This document shows, one piece after another, positions 1 through 8,737 of a DNA stretch of 47,641 nucleotides. The notes beneath the pieces were generated by a model, which was not told the DNA's origin, ran no database searches, and saw only the letters and a list, made by a program, of their open reading frames with translations. The position numbers were made by a program, and so were the translations under genes. This DNA is from Acidobacteriaceae bacterium (GTDB lineage: Bacteria; Acidobacteriota; Terriglobia; Terriglobales; Acidobacteriaceae): the NCBI GenBank assembly GCA_003142935.1, contig PLOG01000217.1, positions 43,834 through 91,474 of the forward strand, in the 5' to 3' direction. How positions within the stretch are numbered: the stretch's first letter is position 1; every line of letters begins with the position of its first letter.

Positions 1-3000
1 GCGCTGGCAGTTCTTCGGCGGGCCATCCCCCGGGCAACATTGGTTCTGACAACATTGGTTCTGGCAACATTGGTTCCATCGGCGCTGGTGGTTGCAGCGG
101 CCCGGCCGGCAACTGCGCAGGCGGCAGGTGCGGTTCAGCAGGCGCAAGCCAGAGCGCAACAGACGAATCTGCCTCCGCGCGTGATTCAGGCCCAGCGGTT
201 CCTGGCCGAGCGAGGCTGGACCTCTGCCCACGGGTTGGCCGCTAGGCATTCAGTCAGCAAAGTTGCGGCTGGGCAGACAAGAATGGCGGGAATCGAGGCT
301 GCAACCGCGGAAACCGCGACCTGGCAGCCCCTGGGACCGACGGCCGTGCAGACTCCAGGGTTTGGCCTGGTGACGGGCCGCGTGGCAGCAGTGGCCCTGG
401 ACCCTTCGGACGCGACCGGCAACCACCTTTACCTGGGAACAACCGGGGGTGGGGTGTGGGTGGCGCAAAATGCAGGAACCTCCAACGCTTCCTCAGTGGT
501 TTTTACGCCGCTTACCGACACACTGGCGGCATTGGGCGGAGCCGCGGACGCTTCCATCAGCATTGGCGCACTGACGGTTCAGCCGGGGGGGACGCGAGTG
601 ATTCTGGCCGGCACCGGCGATCCGAACGACGCGCTCGACTCCTACTATGGCGGCGGCATTCTGCGTTCGACCGATGGCGGAAATAGCTGGACCCTGATTT
701 CTGCAACCGACGACGCCGAACAGGGCCTGGGAGCCCAGAACTTCAGTTTTGCCGGGGAGGGATTCGCGGGGTTTGCCTGGAGCACCGTCAATCCGCAAGT
801 GGTGGTGGCGGCGGTGTCGCAGGCTTACGAAGGCACGCTGGTGAATGCGGAGCAGACCGGCAACAGCTACGAGGGGCTGTATTACTCATCCGATGGTGGC
901 GCCACGTGGCACCTGGCCACCGTTACGGATAGCAGCGGAAACTATGTCCAAGGGCCGCTGGCTGCTTTTGCAGCGCCCGATGGCAATGCCGCCACTTCAG
1001 TGGTGTGGAACCCGGTGCGGCAACTGTTTGTGGCGGCGGTGCGCTTCCACGGCTACTACCAGTCGCCGGACGGCGTGACCTGGACGCGCATGACAGCGCA
1101 GCCCGGCGCCGGCCTCGGCACGGCTCTCTGCCCGACGAGCCCGGGAAGCACAGGTTCGATCGCCTGCCCCATCTATCGCGGCACGCTGGCGGTCAATCCG
1201 TCTACCGGAGACACGTTTGCCTGGACCGTGGACGGGAACGACCAGGACCAGGGTCTGTGGCAGGACCAGTGCAACGTGAGCGGCGCGGCGTGCAGCAACC
1301 AGACCATGACATTCGCGCAGAACTGGAGCACGGCCGCCCTCGAGACCAACACATCGTTAGGGGCGGCGACGATCGCCGACGGCAGCTACAATCTGGCGCT
1401 GGCCGCGGTGCCGGCGGGCTTAGGGGCAGGGCAGGATACGCTGCTGCTGGCTGGCGCTAACGATCTGTGGAAATGCAGCCTAGCCCTGGGATGCGCGTGG
1501 CGCAACACCACCAATTCGACGTCGTGCATGAGCGCCCAGGTGGGCGAATATCAGCACGCCCTGGCCTGGAATACGGCCAATCCGCTGGAAGTGTTTGTGG
1601 GCAACGACAGCGGGCTCTGGCGCTCGACCGATGCGGTGGGCGAAAGCGGACAGGTCTGCTCGGCGGCCGATTCCAGCCATTTCCAGAACCTGAACGGTAG
1701 TCTCGGTTCGCTGGCCGAGGTGGTGAGCATCTCCGGGATTGTGACGACTCCCTACACCATGATGGCCGGGCTGGGAGTAAACGGGACCGCGGGCGTGAAG
1801 AGCATTTCGGCCACTATCGACTGGCCCCAGATTCTTGGCGGCTACGGCGGCCCAGTGGCCATCGACCCCCTCAACAGCACCAACTGGTATGTAAACAACC
1901 AGTCGGGAGTCTCCATCTACTTGTGCGCGCAATCGCCAGAGTGCACGGCGGCGAATTTTGGAGCGGCTCCGGTGGTGAGCGACGCGGATGTGGGTGGGGA
2001 TGGAGACACCATGCCCACGCCGGCGCCGTTTCTCGTGGATGCAATTGACCCGTCGCAGTTGCTGGTTGGAACTTGCCGGGTGTGGCGCGGGCCGGCCGAC
2101 GGAAGCGGCTGGAGCGCGACGAACGCCATCAGTCCGATTCTCGACAACGGCGCTACGAGCGGCGCTTGCAGCGGCGATTCCCTGATTCGCTCAATGGATG
2201 TGCTGGCTTTACCGGGTGACGTGGAGCAAGTCTACCTGGGCATGTACGGCTCCGCGAGTGGCGGCGGGAACCTGGCCGGCCACGTGCTGGGCGCAACCAT
2301 CAACCCGGCCTCGGGCGCTTTGCCGGTGTGGCAGGATCTTACGCTGGGCCCGGTGACCAACGACACCGACCCTCTGAACAAGGTCGGCATGGATATCTCC
2401 AGCATTTACATCGACAGCCACGACACAACCGGAAATACGGTCTACGTGACGGTCGAAGGAGCGGCGAGTTCGACTGAAAATGCGCGGGTGGCCTACCGCA
2501 CGACCGATGGAGGGGCGCACTGGTCGGATCTGACGGCAAACCTGCCGGAGACGCCAGTCAGCAGCATTGTGGTGGATCCCCAGGACGCCAACACGGTCTA
2601 TATCGCGACGGACGAGGGAGTCTATTTCACAACCCAGGTGGGAAGCTGCGCGGTTGCGGCGTCTAACTGCTGGTCGGTTTTTGGAGCTGGACTGCCGGAA
2701 GCGCCCGTTGTTGCGCTCAGCGCCGCTCCTATAAGCGCGGTGTCTCCGGTGTTGGTGGCGGCGACCTATGGGCGCGGAATATGGCAAACTCCGTTATCGA
2801 CAGCCGGAACAAGCCTGACCACCGCCGCGGCCAGTCCCACCGCTCTCACCTTTGCCAGCCAGGCGCTCGGCACCGCAAGCAGCGCGCAGACGGTGACCCT
2901 TCAGAATACGGGCGCTACGGTTCTGACGGTAACGACCATCGCCATGAGCGGTGACTTCAGCGAGACGGACAATTGTGTCAATTCGAGCGTGGCCGTGGGG

Positions 3001-4908
3001 TCGTTCTGCACGATCCAGGTGACGTTTACGCCCAGCGCGGCCGGAAGCCGCACCGGCCTGATGACCATCGGCGTCAACGTGGCTGGCGGGCAATTGGTGG
3101 TGGATATGAGCGGCGCCGGGGCTGCGGCGGGCGTGGTCAGCCTGACTCCCGGTAGCCTGGATTTCGGGCCGGTGGGGGTGGGTTCCACATCCGCGCCTCT
3201 CCAGGTTGAGGCCAGCAACAACAATCCGACCACGGCGGTTCCGATCAGCGGAGTTACCATTACTTCTCCCTTTACGATTTCGAGCAACTCGTGCGGGACA
3301 ACCACGCTAGCGGCAAACACCAGTTGCCAGGTGATGGTGACGTTTACGCCCGCGCAAGCCGGGGCGGCGACAGGCACGCTGACGTTTACCGATGGCGGCG
3401 GAACTCAGACGGTGGCGCTGGCCGGGACCGGGGCCGCACCGGCGACCGACGGCCTGAATCCGACGTCGTTGAGTTTTCCAACCACGCCGACGGGCACGCT
3501 GTCCGCGGCACAAACCGTTCAGCTGACGAACGCGGGGAACGAGGTGCTGACCTCGATCGGCGTGTCGGTGAGCGGAGCCTTTCAGACTTCCAACAACTGC
3601 GGAACGCAACTGACCGGGCCCGCGGCCTGCACTATCAGCGTGATCTTTGCACCAACTCAGTCGGGGAGCCAATCCGGCACCCTCACCGTTTCCGACGCTC
3701 TGCGCACGCAGACAGTGGCGCTTACCGGCACCGGCGTTACCGCGGCGGCTTTCGGCGTCAACCCTTCCAGTTTGAGTTTCTCGACGCAGCAGCCCGGAGT
3801 GCCGAGTGCGCCGCAGACGGTGACGGTGACGAACACCGGCGGAGCGGCGATGGCCAACGTTGGGTTTCAGATCACGGGCCCGGCGGCAGCCAGCTATTCG
3901 ATCGGTATTACCACCTGCGGAACTACCCTGAACGGCGGTGGCAGTTGCACAGTGCAGGTGATTTTTACCCCGCCGGCGACTGGAGCCACTGCCGCGACGC
4001 TTACGATTTCCTCTTCGACGCTTGGCGTGACGCCGGCCTCGGTGTCGCTCAACGGTTCCGGCCAGGGATCGGGCGGGTTGGGCGCCAACCCCGCGCTGTT
4101 GACCTTTCCCGAAGTGGGGGTAGGTCAATCGAGCGCCGCACTGCCAGTGACGATCGGCAATACCGGCAACATTGCAATCGGGTCGCTGGCGCTTGTGGTC
4201 AGCGGCCCGTTTCAACTGACGACGAACACCTGCGCCGCCAGCCTCGCCGCCGGAGCAAGCTGCGGCGCGACAGTCACGTTTCAGCCCATTGCCAGCGGGG
4301 CCGCGACAGGAGCGTTGACGGTGAGCTCAAGCGCCGCGGCTTCCGCAGCCAGCGTCGCGCTGTCGGGAACGGGCTTTGATTTTACGGTCGCAATCTCTGG
4401 ATCGAGCAGCATTTCCGTGGCAGCCGGCCAGACCGCTAACTATACGGTGACGATCACTCCTGCCAGCGGAGCCAAAGGGAGCTTCACTTACACCTGCGGC
4501 ACGCTTCCGGCCAATGCGCTGTGCCTGTTCAGCCCCGCCACGACGACGGTGAGCGCCGGCTCCACGGGAAGCGTGACAGTTCAGATTTCGACCGGGGCGC
4601 CCGGTTCGGCGCGCATCGAGAGCCCGGCTGGCTGGCGCATGATTCCAATGGTCTGCGGGCTGCTGCTGTTGCCGCTGGCGTTGGGGCGTCGCCGGAAAGC
4701 GCTCGTCAAAGCGCTCTTCCCGATCCTGCTGATGGCAGTAGTTTCGGCGGGCGTCTCCAGTTGCACCAGTTCAGGCGCGGGACTAAAACAGGGATACGGC
4801 GGCTCAGGCGGCGGCTCCGCTACCCCCACTGGAACCTACACGATTCCGGTCACCTTTACTTCAACCGGTATCTCCCACGCGGTAACCGTAACTTTGATAG
4901 TGGATTGA
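1..4908 (+). CDS. large secreted beta-repeat protein (BNR-like plus choice-of-anchor-D domains), 5' end open
   Basis: The reading frame is open to the left edge, so the TTG at 40 in the ORF track is probably not the true start. The N-terminus has an arginine pair and then a hydrophobic, signal-like run ending near PATAQA. Residues of about 90-900 carry BNR/sortilin-type motifs such as STDGGNSW, SSDGGATW and TTDGGAHW, which suggest a beta-propeller. Five repeats of about 100 residues follow, beginning PTALTF, PGSLDF, PTSLSF, PSSLSF and PALLTF; these are ASH/choice-of-anchor-D type Ig-like domains. An Ig-like segment is then interrupted by a hydrophobic stretch with basic residues (LLLLPLALGRRRK) and a second hydrophobic stretch ending SAGVSSC, after which a beta-strand-like tail closes the protein. 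Likely surface or extracellular; no enzymatic role can be assigned. Confidence 0.85.
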   Translation, partial: ALAVLRRAIPRATLVLTTLVLATLVPSALVVAAARPATAQAAGAVQQAQARAQQTNLPPRVIQAQRFLAERGWTSAHGLAARHSVSKVAAGQTRMAGIEAATAETATWQPLGPTAVQTPGFGLVTGRVAAVALDPSDATGNHLYLGTTGGGVWVAQNAGTSNASSVVFTPLTDTLAALGGAADASISIGALTVQPGGTRVILAGTGDPNDALDSYYGGGILRSTDGGNSWTLISATDDAEQGLGAQNFSFAGEGFAGFAWSTVNPQVVVAAVSQAYEGTLVNAEQTGNSYEGLYYSSDGGATWHLATVTDSSGNYVQGPLAAFAAPDGNAATSVVWNPVRQLFVAAVRFHGYYQSPDGVTWTRMTAQPGAGLGTALCPTSPGSTGSIACPIYRGTLAVNPSTGDTFAWTVDGNDQDQGLWQDQCNVSGAACSNQTMTFAQNWSTAALETNTSLGAATIADGSYNLALAAVPAGLGAGQDTLLLAGANDLWKCSLALGCAWRNTTNSTSCMSAQVGEYQHALAWNTANPLEVFVGNDSGLWRSTDAVGESGQVCSAADSSHFQNLNGSLGSLAEVVSISGIVTTPYTMMAGLGVNGTAGVKSISATIDWPQILGGYGGPVAIDPLNSTNWYVNNQSGVSIYLCAQSPECTAANFGAAPVVSDADVGGDGDTMPTPAPFLVDAIDPSQLLVGTCRVWRGPADGSGWSATNAISPILDNGATSGACSGDSLIRSMDVLALPGDVEQVYLGMYGSASGGGNLAGHVLGATINPASGALPVWQDLTLGPVTNDTDPLNKVGMDISSIYIDSHDTTGNTVYVTVEGAASSTENARVAYRTTDGGAHWSDLTANLPETPVSSIVVDPQDANTVYIATDEGVYFTTQVGSCAVAASNCWSVFGAGLPEAPVVALSAAPISAVSPVLVAATYGRGIWQTPLSTAGTSLTTAAASPTALTFASQALGTASSAQTVTLQNTGATVLTVTTIAMSGDFSETDNCVNSSVAVGSFCTIQVTFTPSAAGSRTGLMTIGVNVAGGQLVVDMSGAGAAAGVVSLTPGSLDFGPVGVGSTSAPLQVEASNNNPTTAVPISGVTITSPFTISSNSCGTTTLAANTSCQVMVTFTPAQAGAATGTLTFTDGGGTQTVALAGTGAAPATDGLNPTSLSFPTTPTGTLSAAQTVQLTNAGNEVLTSIGVSVSGAFQTSNNCGTQLTGPAACTISVIFAPTQSGSQSGTLTVSDALRTQTVALTGTGVTAAAFGVNPSSLSFSTQQPGVPSAPQTVTVTNTGGAAMANVGFQITGPAAASYSIGITTCGTTLNGGGSCTVQVIFTPPATGATAATLTISSSTLGVTPASVSLNGSGQGSGGLGANPALLTFPEVGVGQSSAALPVTIGNTGNIAIGSLALVVSGPFQLTTNTCAASLAAGASCGATVTFQPIASGAATGALTVSSSAAASAASVALSGTGFDFTVAISGSSSISVAAGQTANYTVTITPASGAKGSFTYTCGTLPANALCLFSPATTTVSAGSTGSVTVQISTGAPGSARIESPAGWRMIPMVCGLLLLPLALGRRRKALVKALFPILLMAVVSAGVSSCTSSGAGLKQGYGGSGGGSATPTGTYTIPVTFTSTGISHAVTVTLIVD
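35..79 (+). repeat. three tandem 15-bp in-frame repeats in the signal region
   Basis: The unit CAACATTGGTTCTGA occurs three times with minor changes. It keeps the reading frame and codes for a repeated five-residue hydrophobic unit (TLVLT/TLVLA) in the presumed signal-peptide core of the large secreted protein. Confidence 0.8.
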
Positions 4909-5040
4909 GGAAGGAGGCTGGGATCGCGGTGAGCGATCTGCAATGGTCTGCGGGCTATACTCTATCTTCGGGCTTTGCCGAGGCGAGCGCCGGCAGCGGA
5001 ACTCGCAGGCAGACGGGGTCCGATTAGACGGAGATCTCGA

Positions 5041-5352
5041 ATGGCCGCCAAAGTAACAGTAGAAGAAGTGCAGCGCGTGGCAGAACTGGCTCACCTTGAG
5101 CTAACTCCGGACGAGACCGGAGGCATGCTCACCGACCTGAATGCCATTCTGGACTACGTGGCGGAGCTGAATGAGCTTGACACGGCGGGCGTGGCGCCGC
5201 TGGCCCAGGTGAGCGAGTTGGGAGATTCGGCAGGCGCGAGCAAGCTGCGCGCGGATAAGGTGCAACCCTCGCTCGATCGGGCGGCCGTGCTGTCGCAGGC
5301 GCCGGAAAGCGACCAGGTCTTCTTTAAAGTTCCCAAGGTCATTGAGCGATAG
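5041..5352 (+). CDS. gatC: aspartyl/glutamyl-tRNA(Asn/Gln) amidotransferase subunit C
   Basis: GatC is the small stabilising subunit of the GatCAB amidotransferase, which converts Glu-tRNA(Gln) and Asp-tRNA(Asn) to the amidated forms. The start at ATG 5041 gives MAAKVTVEEVQRVAELAHLEL, the typical GatC N-terminus, with a GGAG about 8 bases upstream; the longer ORF in the track lacks family similarity at its N-terminus. Length is 103 residues, normal for the family. The C-terminus ends in the usual FFKVPKVIE-type motif. gatA follows at once, so the two are probably co-transcribed; gatB is not in the window. Confidence 0.93.
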   Translation: MAAKVTVEEVQRVAELAHLELTPDETGGMLTDLNAILDYVAELNELDTAGVAPLAQVSELGDSAGASKLRADKVQPSLDRAAVLSQAPESDQVFFKVPKVIER

Positions 5353-5404
5353 GCGCGGCAGCAGGCCTCGGGGAAGCAATGAAATTTCGATAAGGAAGGT
5401 TCGA

Positions 5405-6886
5405 TTGTCCAGCGAAGTCAAAGCAGCGGAAACGTTTGTGGAAAAGCCCAGGACTCTGGCTGCCTTGCGCGCCGAAATTGCCTCGGGCCGGGTCAAGGCT
5501 ACCGATCTGGCTGCCGGCTATTACCAACGCATTGCACAAATCAACCCGCGGCTGAACGTTTATCTGAGCCTGACCAAAGAGCGTGCGCTCGAACAGGCCG
5601 CTCGCGTGGACGAAGCCGCCGCCAAAGGCGATCCGCTTGCGCCTCTGGCCGGGATTCCGGTTGGAATCAAGGATGTGCTGGTGATGCAGGGAGCACCGGC
5701 CACGGCGGGGTCGAAGATTCTGAAAGGCTATCGGCCTCCCTACGACGCCACCGCTGTGGCAAGACTTGAAGCAGCGGGGGCGGTGCTGCTGGGCAAGATC
5801 AACTGCGACGAGTTTGCCATGGGCTCGTCGAACGAGAACTCGGCTTATGGGCCGGTTCGCAACCCGGTGGATACGGAGCGGGTTCCGGGCGGCTCAAGCG
5901 GCGGCTCGGCGGCAGCGGTGGCAGCCAACATGGCTGTGGCCACACTGGGTTCGGACACCGGCGGCTCCATCCGCCAGCCGGCCAGTTTTTGCGGAGTTGT
6001 GGGCGTATTGCCTACCTACGGGCGCGTGTCGCGCTACGGACTGATTGCCTTTGCCTCGTCGCTGGACCGCGTGGGACCGTTTGCCGCCAATGTGCGCGAC
6101 GCCGCTACGCTGCTGGGCGTGATTGCCGGCCACGACCCCAAGGACGCAACCAGTTCACTGGCCCCGGTTCCCGACTACGCGGCCGAAAGCGATAAGCCGG
6201 TCAAAGAATCGGGAAAGGCGGGTCTCCGCATCGGCGTTCCGACGGAGTACTTCGCCGAGGGGCTCGACCCGGAGGTGCGCGCGGCCATTGACAAGGGAAT
6301 TGCGGCTCTTGACAAGGCTGGCTGCGCCATCAAGCCGGTTTCGCTGCCGCACACAAAGTACGCTGTCCCGACATATTACTTGATCGCCACGGCTGAGGCC
6401 AGCGCTAACCTGGCGCGTTTTGACGGCGTGCGCTACGGCTATCGATCGCCCAAGTCGGAGACCTTGTCCGCGATGTACTCGCACTCCCGCGACGAGGGTT
6501 TTGGCGCTGAAGTGAAGAGGCGCATTCTGCTGGGGACATACGCGCTTTCGGCGGGCTATTACGACGCCTATTATCGGAAGGCTCAGCAGGTGCGGCGGTT
6601 GCTGGCCGAGGAGTATCTGCGCGCCTTCGCCGAGGTGGACGCAATCGTGACTCCCACGGCTCCCACGCCGGCGTTCAAGCTGGGCGAAAAGACCGGCGAT
6701 CCGCTGGCCATGTATCTGGCTGACATTTATACGGTGACGGCGAGCCTGGCGGGCATTTGCGGCGTGACCGTGCCCTGCGGCGCCACCAAGGCAGGTCTGC
6801 CGGTGGGGATGCAGGTATTGGCCGCGCACCTGAACGAAGGCGCGGCATTCAGGGTGGCGCGCGCCGTGGAGGCAGCGGAGCTGTAG
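5405..6886 (+). CDS. gatA: aspartyl/glutamyl-tRNA(Asn/Gln) amidotransferase subunit A
   Basis: GatA is the glutaminase/amidase subunit of GatCAB. I choose TTG 5405 because AAGGAAGG lies 5-8 bases upstream; the ORF-track start at 5342 overlaps the gatC stop and adds unrelated residues. The product is 493 residues, the usual size. The amidase-signature triad is visible: Lys89 in GIKD, Ser164 in PGGSSGGS and Ser188 in GSDTGGSIRQ. It lies 52 bases downstream of gatC, consistent with an operon. Confidence 0.95.
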   Translation: MSSEVKAAETFVEKPRTLAALRAEIASGRVKATDLAAGYYQRIAQINPRLNVYLSLTKERALEQAARVDEAAAKGDPLAPLAGIPVGIKDVLVMQGAPATAGSKILKGYRPPYDATAVARLEAAGAVLLGKINCDEFAMGSSNENSAYGPVRNPVDTERVPGGSSGGSAAAVAANMAVATLGSDTGGSIRQPASFCGVVGVLPTYGRVSRYGLIAFASSLDRVGPFAANVRDAATLLGVIAGHDPKDATSSLAPVPDYAAESDKPVKESGKAGLRIGVPTEYFAEGLDPEVRAAIDKGIAALDKAGCAIKPVSLPHTKYAVPTYYLIATAEASANLARFDGVRYGYRSPKSETLSAMYSHSRDEGFGAEVKRRILLGTYALSAGYYDAYYRKAQQVRRLLAEEYLRAFAEVDAIVTPTAPTPAFKLGEKTGDPLAMYLADIYTVTASLAGICGVTVPCGATKAGLPVGMQVLAAHLNEGAAFRVARAVEAAEL

Positions 6887-6897
6887 GAGAGCGGTAA

Positions 6898-7635
6898 ATG
6901 AGCAAGGGCCCCAGGGTTGCAATCCGGGTTGCCGTGGCGATGCTGAGTCTGGCGTCGATGCTGCTTGAAACTCCGGCCCATGCGGCTCCGCGCAAGGTGC
7001 ACGTTGTTGGGCTGGGCGCGACGAAGCGCGTGCCCTACTCGAAGGCAGGCGATCCGGGAGGGGCAGGCTCCAATGAAGATGCGCTCAAGATTCGCCCTCT
7101 GCTCGTAGACGCCGTTTTGAAGGAGTGGACCACCGGCGACTCTCACGACGTGACTGACCGCAGCTTTGTGGTCCGCAGAGCGATGCGCATCAACGACACG
7201 CTACCCGGAGACAAGCAGAGTCACTGGGTCTGGCAGCGCGGACCCTGGCTGATGGTGGACCGGGTGACCGGACGGGTGACGCCGCTCAAGCTGCCGGATT
7301 ACGATCCCGGCGTGAGCCAGGTGAGCTGGTTCCGCGACTACGGAGCCTACTGCGGAGTGACAACGAGCGGCAAGGGCCTCTACGCCGTCGTGGCTCAGTT
7401 GGCTGCCCGCAAGCCGGTGCTGTCTAAGAAGCTGGCGGCCTTCGACGAGCAAAATCGCCCGGATCCGGCCTGCGATGGAGCCGAGTGGCAGCGCGAGCCG
7501 CTGCGCATCACCTTTCACCCCACCGGCAAGGATGCCGTCAGCTTCGATATTGTTCCAGGGTCGGCGGTTCTGGTCGAGGATTCGGGCGACGATGCGGAGA
7601 CTCCGGTCGCGGCTCAGGAAACGCCGGCAAAATGA
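6898..7635 (+). CDS. exported hypothetical protein
   Basis: A 245-residue protein with a clear signal peptide: a basic N-terminus, a hydrophobic core (VAVAMLSLASMLL) and a likely cleavage after PAHA. GGAGAG precedes the ATG by about 6 bases and the gene begins 11 bases after gatA, so it may be read through from gatCA. The mature part contains a Trp/Arg-rich motif (HWVWQRGPWLMVD) and an SWFRDYGAYCGV segment, and ends with a low-complexity acidic/Ala tail. I do not recognise a family. A periplasmic location is inferred from the signal sequence. Confidence 0.8.
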   Translation: MSKGPRVAIRVAVAMLSLASMLLETPAHAAPRKVHVVGLGATKRVPYSKAGDPGGAGSNEDALKIRPLLVDAVLKEWTTGDSHDVTDRSFVVRRAMRINDTLPGDKQSHWVWQRGPWLMVDRVTGRVTPLKLPDYDPGVSQVSWFRDYGAYCGVTTSGKGLYAVVAQLAARKPVLSKKLAAFDEQNRPDPACDGAEWQREPLRITFHPTGKDAVSFDIVPGSAVLVEDSGDDAETPVAAQETPAK

Positions 7636-7691
7636 TGAGTTGGCAAGTCCGCACGGCAGTTCAAGAGAGGCCCGACAAAGGTCTGCAACTC

Positions 7692-7973
7692 CTAGCGCTT
7701 GATCTCTCTGTGCAGATTCCAGAGCATCCATAACATGAACCCTATGGCAATCGCAGCTGGAACCAGCCACAGATACTCGGGTTTTAATTCGTATGTGATG
7801 GCGACTCCCCTTCCTGTTTTTTGCGGCTCCATCCAGGCTTGCTTCAAGCGCGCCCGGAGCGGAAAGCGTTCTGATTCCAGATGAAACCCGAGCCAGTAAA
7901 AATGGAGTAGCCAACCTGTAAGGGCTTTATAAAGGGTTGGGACGGCCTGGGCGGAGGCCAATTCCCGCGCCAT
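7692..7973 (-). CDS. small hypothetical membrane protein
   Basis: A 93-residue ORF on the minus strand (ATG at 7973; a GTG four codons upstream is an alternative start). It has an aromatic-rich semi-hydrophobic stretch near residues 20-33 and a strong C-terminal transmembrane segment (LWLVPAAIAIGFMLWMLW) followed by a basic tail (HREIKR), which fits a small inner-membrane protein. The ribosome site is weak (AAGG close to the ATG). It is divergent from the yajC promoter. No family recognised; the membrane-like composition with a positively charged end is the main argument that it is real. Confidence 0.5.
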   Translation of the reverse strand: MARELASAQAVPTLYKALTGWLLHFYWLGFHLESERFPLRARLKQAWMEPQKTGRGVAITYELKPEYLWLVPAAIAIGFMLWMLWNLHREIKR

Positions 7974-7978
7974 GCGCC

Positions 7979-8006
7979 TTGACACGCAACCGGGGGGGCG
8001 TATCTT
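7979..8006 (+). promoter_or_regulatory. predicted sigma-70 promoter of the yajC-secD-secF operon
   Basis: TTGACA at 7979-7984 is followed after 16 bases by TATCTT at 8001-8006. The -35 is a perfect consensus and the -10 is good. It points toward yajC, which begins about 340 bases downstream. Confidence 0.6.
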
Positions 8007-8012
8007 ATCTTT

Positions 8013-8350
8013 CTAGGCATTCTTTTGGGATCCGGGCAGACAGGGAAAAGATTGTACGGTCAAATTCCCGCCGCTGGAGCGCAAAAGGAAAGCTGTGTCG
8101 AACAGGAAGCAGACGGCGGCAGGGTTTTTGAGGGACGGATGCAGGCACGCGATGGGAATCCGATTCCCGTCACACGCCAGTCAGGCCGTCCATTCCGGCG
8201 TTTGGCCAGAGCCTGGGCTGGATTTGAACCGACAGCCAGGACCGTTCCCGGAGACAAATTCATTTCCAAGGCACCCGGCGAAAGGCCGTGTGTGCCTGTG
8301 CCCTGACGAGCGGCAAGTTTTTTAGGCTTGGGGGCGAGCAAAGGATAAGT
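8013..8350 (+). other. long 5' leader upstream of yajC with hairpins
   Basis: This stretch has no convincing gene; ORFs in it lack a ribosome site or family features. It can form at least two hairpins: one at about 8151-8171 around GGGAATCCGATTCCC, and one at about 8212-8240 pairing CCTGGGCTG with CAGCCAGG (one bulged base) around a 12-base loop. It would be the untranslated leader of the operon if the promoter at 7979 is used. Confidence 0.4.
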
Positions 8351-8671
8351 GTGGCGACGAGTTTCGCGTTGATTTTGGCAGGACCCGGACCAGCAGGTGG
8401 CGGGCTGACGGTGCTGTTGCCCTTGCTGTTGATTCCGATCCTCTACCTGTTGATGATCCGTCCGCAGCAAAGGCGGCAAAAGCAGTGGCAGGCGATGCTC
8501 GGGTCGATCAAGACCGGCGACCGCGTAACCACCGCCGGCGGCATTCGCGGCATCATCATGTCCATCAAGGACGATACGATTATTATTCGCGTAGCCCCGG
8601 ACAACCTTAAACTGGAGATAGCCAAGAACGCGATTGCCTCCGTTACCCAGGAAGACGCTTCGGGTTCATAG
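8351..8671 (+). CDS. yajC: preprotein translocase accessory subunit YajC
   Basis: YajC is a single-span inner-membrane protein that associates with SecDF-YidC. GTG 8351 is preferred because AAGGA lies 5 bases upstream and the product then starts MATSFALILAG; the longer ORF adds a non-conserved N-terminus. The 106-residue protein has one transmembrane segment (LTVLLPLLLIPILYLLMI), the hallmark RPQQRRQK motif and the conserved GDRVTTAGGIRG segment. It heads yajC-secD-secF, the usual order. Confidence 0.95.
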   Translation: MATSFALILAGPGPAGGGLTVLLPLLLIPILYLLMIRPQQRRQKQWQAMLGSIKTGDRVTTAGGIRGIIMSIKDDTIIIRVAPDNLKLEIAKNAIASVTQEDASGS

Positions 8672-8737
8672 CACGCGCCTTCGGGTTTTCAAGACTCGGA
8701 CGGGCTTTTTAGCGATTTGAAGTAGAGAAACGGAATC

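Noticed and set aside
3291-4379. 362-residue ORF inside the large secreted protein gene
   Set aside because: It is a shifted-frame shadow of the repeat region, rich in Arg/Asp, and has no start signal.
8095-8135. AGGAAGCAG resembling the core of SRP RNA
   Set aside because: The surrounding GGAA tetraloop helix and paired arms of 4.5S RNA are absent.
8212-8280. tRNA-like T-arm on the minus strand (GGTTCAAATCC) upstream of yajC
   Set aside because: The flanking bases do not form a proper T-stem (one mismatch), and no D-arm or acceptor stem can be drawn.
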